Of a DNA stretch of 64,000 nt, positions 59,726 to 64,000 are shown in pieces; within the stretch, counting starts at the first letter, position 1; the number at the start of each line of letters is the position of its first letter. The notes beneath the pieces are model-generated. The model saw nothing but the letters and a program-made list of their open reading frames with translations, was not told the origin of the DNA and did not search any database. The DNA is from Termitomyces sp. T153 (taxonomy: Eukaryota > Basidiomycota > Agaricomycetes > Agaricales > Lyophyllaceae). The stretch is taken from positions 186,001 through 250,000 of the forward strand of contig JACKQL020000025.1 in NCBI GenBank assembly GCA_018296165.2, in the 5' to 3' direction. The translations under genes and the position numbers were made by a program.

Positions 59726-61552
59726 TTAAACAGCAGTCCACGGTTGACTGACGAGCTGCTGTACAGCGATAAGCGCGCGATATCGCACCTCAGAATCTTC
59801 ATGGGTCATTAGCTCCATGACTCTGGCCTTTCCATTATACTTCTCGACCAACCTAAAGCAAGAACCATTTTTATGAGTATCGGGGAATTGATGGAAAAAT
59901 TCGAGTACTTTTTCCCTCTGTCCGTGTGTTTAACATACTGTCCTACATCTTGTACAGCGACAGCTAGAATTAGTGGATCGGTAGATTGTTTCAGTAGTCG
60001 TAACAAGATCCTAGAATTACATCATCAGGCCAGGAAGCAAGTGATAATAAACAAAGGCGAACTGAAGCTGTTTGCAATCATCGTCGTTCAGCTTTGAGGC
60101 ATTCTCTTTCCAGAATTCGTCAGACTCATGCACAGGTGACCATGAGAGGTAACCTGACGAGAGTTCAGAGGTATACTCGTCGTATGTCCTGTGTGAAGTT
60201 ACGAAAGCAACACTTGTACCGCTTCGAACACGACGCACGTGAGGCTCTGAAAGTTAGTGTTCAATTCGTCCCGCAGATATTGGATATCCTCTAGTATATC
60301 TTCATCTTGCCATTTTCGTGTGTAAAGATTCTTGACGAATGGAAGGAGCTTTGCGGCTAACATAGCGGGGAGATTGGCCATTGGAGCCTTGGTAACGAGA
60401 TTCTGGAGACTGATCAGTGTTATAGCCGAAGATAAACGACCAGGATCGACGCACCCGAAATGTCGCCACAACTACTCTGATGACCTTCTCTTTCACAGCG
60501 CCTTGAGCAACATCGATGAGTAGTGGTATTACATCATATTTCCTGGGAAACAAATCAATCAGTTGCTGAGAGGTAAAGCTACTTGCGAACACAGACTTGT
60601 CGAGTTCTTCTGCGACGTTTTGTTCAAAAGACAGAAGCCAAAAACAGAATGCCACCTGGTAGCTCATTTGCGGTCCAGGTTTTTGTTTGAGAATCTCTAT
60701 AAATCTAAAATCATGTTGATTAACACATGAAGAAAAGGACATGGGGAAGGAAGATCACCCAGCGATGATTCCAGGGACTGCCCAGATTGCCTGACGGCAG
60801 TTACGGCGAGCAAGCAATGACTCCAGGCATTGAACAGCAACATCGCGTTTGTTTGGCGCTGGACCTTGTACTAGAGATGCAAGGGTGGCCAAGAATAGCT
60901 TCAAATATTGCAATGGCAGCGGTGTGGATTCCGAACTGGTGATGATATTAGGATTATGGTAGGAGATGACAGGAGAACATGCCTGATGAGTATTGTGAGG
61001 ATCTGAGAAGCTTTGAGTTGTACGAATTCGTCCTGGGTATCGAGGGCTCTGAGATGAACCATAAACATTGCGTACGTTAAACAGTTGGTCGCTAACTACC
61101 TTAGAAGAGGCAGAAAGGGAAGGTCTGGATCGGCCTCCGCAGTTCTGAGAAAGACTGGGATTCTTTCCTCATGGTCTGATGTAATAATGTGAGGTATGTA
61201 TGGTCCACTAGAGACATAGACAAACCGGACAAAGCGTCGGCTATGAGGACCAAGAGACACTGCATGGTGTCTACGCGTTGGAGCTTCTTGAGCAAGCGAA
61301 AGTAAAGATGTGCATATATTTGGAGATCAGAAAGAAGGATCTGTTCAATCCTTGCCCGGGGCTGCTTGTCGACCTTCTTGATTAAAGCCAGTTCCTCGGA
61401 TGTGATGAGATCTGCGCGTTGGTAGCCCTTGAAGGAGGTCAACGAGACGTATGTGCCACGGAGACTGAGCTGACCTCCCATGGGACTGGTTTAGACCTGA
61501 TCTTGGAGGAGGCCTCGTCGAGATAGGCATTGGAGACGAGGGAGATGGACAT
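59726..61552 (-). CDS. VMA13: V-type proton ATPase subunit H
   Basis: Regulatory V1 subunit that couples V1 to Vo and silences free V1 at vacuolar and endosomal membranes. Start 61552, MSISLVSNAYLDEASSKIRS; the first intron (about 61428-61474) joins KPVPWE to GYQRADLITSEELALIKKVD, the family signature. Armadillo-like repeats follow: IEQILLSDLQIYAHLYFRLL, LLVLIADALS, MSYQVAFCFWLLSFEQNVAE, YDVIPLLIDVAQGAVKEKVI, NLVTKAPMANLPAMLAAKLL and DEDILEDIQYLRDELNTNFQ. The C-terminal domain has GYLSWSPVHESDEFWKENAS, DPLILAVAVQDVGQYVKH and MELMTHEDSEVRYRALIAVQ, and ends VSQPWTAV. About ten introns. Length and motifs match Vma13. Divergent from bL46m with 123 bp between starts. Confidence 0.94.
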
Positions 61553-61675
61553 GGCGGCTGCCAGCGACTGGGGTGTAATGAAGGGCGTGACGGGGAAAGG
61601 GCGGACCACGTGCCGCGGTCACGTGCGGACACGAAAAAGTCGAAGCAGCCCAAAAAGTTGAAGAGTTGTACAAGA

Positions 61676-62725
61676 ATGCTGTCGCGCAGTGCTTGTAGAC
61701 GACAGCACCACGGTGAGCCATTGACCAGCCGCATTTTCTGTTGCTGACCCTTCTCCAGCCATCCTACGACGCTCGTTGGCCACAGAGGTCGTCTCTGAGC
61801 CATCCTCGTCTTCTCATCCAGCACCCATACGAACTAAAAGGCCCCCCCGCGCCGTCATCACTGCCGCCGTCATCCTCAACCGCTCCCCTATCCTCACACG
61901 CACCCCCTCTTTGTTTGAACGTGCCTACTACTCCTACCAAGCACGCATCCGACGCGCTCTTCACAGTCCGTTTCCTATCGACTTTTATTTCAAACAGGGC
62001 TCTCTACTCGAGACAAAATTCACTCTCGAAGAGAAAAAGCGCGAGCGCAGAGCTTTTGGTGCCAAGTTCAAAACAGAGGAGGACTATATCAGCCAAGAAA
62101 AGGCCGCCGCCGACAAAGCCGCGGTAGATCAGCTTGCATTGCAGGAAGGAGAAGGTGGTAAACTGATGCCCCGTGTCCATGAAGCGGACCTCAATCGTGA
62201 CTACAAGAGTCTCGACCGCAAGGGCAGGCGCAATATCTATCTCCTTCTGCAGACCAAAGTGGATGACAAGGAAATCTGGCGCTTCCCTCAGGGTGGAGTC
62301 GAAAAGGGAGAGCTTTTGCATCAGGTGCGCCTCAAGCGTTAATCCCGCGCGAACACCCGTTTACATTTCTTTCGACTAGGCTGCGCAAAGGGATTTGTAT
62401 GCCGAATGCGGGGACAAGATGGATACCTGGATTGTGAGCCGCAATCCTGTCGGCGTTTATAAGGAGTCGCCGCTAGATATGTCATTACCGGAGCCAAAGG
62501 CAGAGGTTCGTCCGTTCAGATTCAGTGCAAAAATGTCCTCAGACCTTTCGTCTCACACAACTCCAGAAAATTACTTTTTTCTTCAAAGGTCACATCTTGG
62601 CGGGCCAGATACATCCGAACCCAACTGCCATCCCGGATTTTGCCTGGTTGACAAAGCAAGAGATTGAAACTCGCGTGGACAAGGACTATTGGGACGGCGT
62701 AAAGGATATTCTATCCGACTACTAG
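61676..62725 (+). CDS. MRPL17: Mitochondrial large ribosomal subunit protein bL46m (Nudix fold)
   Basis: Mitoribosomal protein of the MRPL46/yeast Mrpl17 family. Start 61676, MLSRSACRRQHH, then an intron to AILRRSLATEVVSEP, together a typical Arg/Ser presequence. AAVILNRSPILTRTPSLFER is the family N-terminal block. FYFKQGSLLETKFTLEEKKR leads to the Nudix-like part IWRFPQGGVEKGELLHQ, joined across intron 62323-62381 to AAQRDLYAECGDKM; the box lacks the full catalytic REUXEE pattern, as expected for the ribosomal member. An apparent GC-AG intron (about 62498-62543) joins PEPK to TFRLTQLQKITFFFKGHILA, the family C-terminal motif, and the protein ends YWDGVKDILSDY. The symbol follows the yeast name. 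Converges on NUC1 (52 bp). Confidence 0.9.
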
Positions 62726-62777
62726 ATCATGCTCTATTGATACTTAATGATTAATCCAAACTCATTTGGCACATGCT

Positions 62778-64000
62778 TTATTTGGGAGCAGCGATAGCCT
62801 TTTGGCTTTGCTTTCGGGCATCGTCGAATCTCCGGACAATAACTTGACACTTGGTCGACTTGCAAATATGATGTGAGTGAGTCTTGATCTCGTCAGAGAA
62901 GAAAGTAAGGCCCGCAGCACGCTCAACAGCATCCACTACAATAGGGAACGATGAACGACACTCTGGCGCGAAGGTCCGAACGCACCTGGCACAACGAAAC
63001 TTTCGAGAGGTACTTCATCTGGTATTATGGCATTCGGGAGAACAAATGCACCCGTAGAGATATCAAGAACGTCCGGGTTTGAAGGTGAGACCGGTTTGGA
63101 TGTCAAAACGACTTTGGCGAAGTGGGTGGGAACAGAAACATTGGGCGGAGACCCAATGACTTCATGAGACTTTGAAAAGAGAGGCAGTGAATAGACAGGA
63201 AAGAAAAGACATCGAGGGTACTCACCACTCGCCACTTCCCGTCACTATCCTGGCGCGGTAAATACAAAGGTACAGTGAATATATACACGTCTTGGAAACT
63301 TCCCGTCAGACGTCGACACCAGTCTTCCAAATATGCCCAGTCTATAATTGTATGTCAATTAAGAGGGCGGGAGACGAAGGGGAATCAGAGAACGAACAAT
63401 GCCTGTTGAAACCATCTCCAACTTGGGGCGCCATATTTGAAAGAAGGAATGTTTCGTCCATGGCTTCCTGTGAGGAATATTGTCACTGGAGAGTTGCGAT
63501 ACAAGTACAAGACACTACGAACTTGCGAGAATTTTGCATCAGCAGCAGGTACCCTATATATACATTGATAATTTTAGTGGGGAAGAACATCGCAGGTCTC
63601 ATTCTGCACTCACATATGACCACGGTCATATCCACTCCTGAAGTAGTCTTTCAACCGTGCCCGGAATGGAACGGGCAAAGACTCATCCTCAACAAAGTTG
63701 GACTTGGACCGGTCACCACCTTCTTTTCCCGGCTTCAGGGAAGCTTGAGTGAGATGCTCCGCGGTCTGTTACTCATGTATCAAGGAGATAGGTCAACGGG
63801 CAAGACTACAAGTTGAAAACGAACCCATGCTGGATGGCGTAAGCGCCTGTCATATGCCGTGATATATGCTTGACGGACTAAGGTGTCCGAGATGGGCCCT
63901 GAACGTCGTACAAGATTTCAAGTTGACAACCCAAAAGAAAGCTGGTCTGGGGCTGACCTGGATTCCCGTACTTTAAGATGGATGAGGCAGCAATAGAAGG
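62778..64000 (-). CDS. NUC1: Mitochondrial nuclease NUC1/endonuclease G (5' end outside window)
   Basis: Non-specific DNA/RNA nuclease of mitochondria, implicated in apoptosis-like death and mtDNA turnover. The start lies beyond 64000. Visible, right to left: SILKYGNPG|PISDTLVRQAYITAYDRRLR, HPAW|TAEHLTQASLKPGKEGG, LPVPFRARLKDYFRSGYDRGHM, where the DRGH catalytic box (near 63625) is split by an intron from VPAADAKFSQ. Then EAMDETFLLSNMAPQVGDGF, with the metal-binding Asn in this segment, NRHYWAYLEDWCRRLTGSFQ, DVYIFTVPLYLPRQDSDGKW, VIGSPPNVSVPTHFAKVVL, LPNAIIPDEVPLESFVVPG, and the end AVERAAGLTFFSDEIK, CKSTKCQVIVRRFDDARK. Every catalytic segment is intact. Seven or more short introns. The presequence cannot be seen. 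Confidence 0.93.

Noticed and set aside
61345..61824. Minus-strand frame upstream of VMA13
   Set aside because: It is the reverse of the bL46m first exons and runs against the VMA13 start; no conserved protein.

Overview
The window is nuclear DNA from a filamentous basidiomycete, most likely a mushroom-forming Agaricomycete. The evidence is very dense genes with many 45-65 nt introns, branch points of the CTAAC/CTGAC type, some GC-AG introns, and a protein set that reads as basidiomycete orthologues. The species cannot be named from the sequence.

Left arm (1-34.2 kb), ordinary conserved genes. In order: the 3' end of a RecQ/Sgs1-BLM helicase (+); a DDX41-type DEAD-box helicase (-); a two-PHD-finger Rco1-like protein (+); a PGM2-type phosphoglucomutase (+); the MCM-binding protein MCMBP (-); the flippase subunit CDC50 (+); RNA 3'-phosphate cyclase (-); a HOOK dynein adaptor (-); a RING/coiled-coil protein (-); ESCRT-II VPS25 (-); a secreted GH35 beta-galactosidase (+); a HIRIP3-like histone chaperone (-); an unrecognised fungal protein flanked by a short duplication (+); and GPI mannosyltransferase 2 (-). 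Convergent stops lie 52-92 bp apart. MCMBP and CDC50 start only 73 bp apart.

Middle (34.2-48.8 kb), a break followed by nested retrotransposons. The last third of SPT16 (FACT subunit) is intact in frame but stops at an exon boundary at 35368, and its 5' exons are nowhere in the window. To its right lies a decayed, 5'-truncated LTR element whose polypurine tract and 3' LTR are at 48521-48757. A Ty1/copia element (36545-48299, coding on -) sits in it, with a perfect ACATG target duplication and a half-initiator-tRNA primer site. It is dead: many stops, no integrase core, and an Asp-to-Asn change in reverse transcriptase. Two later insertions lie in its RNase H region: a probable solo LTR (37111-38176) and a young 6-kb non-autonomous LTR element (38314-44331) with a perfect GTATG target duplication. 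The young element looks self-priming in the Tf1/sushi manner, since 12 nt at the predicted mRNA 5' end are perfectly complementary to the primer site. It carries an antisense, intron-containing coiled-coil gene. This nest is the most interesting part of the window.

Right arm (49.4-64 kb), conserved genes again: mitochondrial YME2 (-), an FXFG nucleoporin of the Nup1 type (-), TRAPPC13 (+), V-ATPase subunit H (-), mitochondrial ribosomal protein bL46m (+) and the start-truncated mitochondrial nuclease NUC1/EndoG (-, runs off the right end). TRAPPC13/NUP1 and bL46m/VMA13 are close divergent pairs.

All gene models come from reading splice sites and protein similarity by eye. Domain identities are firm; individual exon borders are less so.
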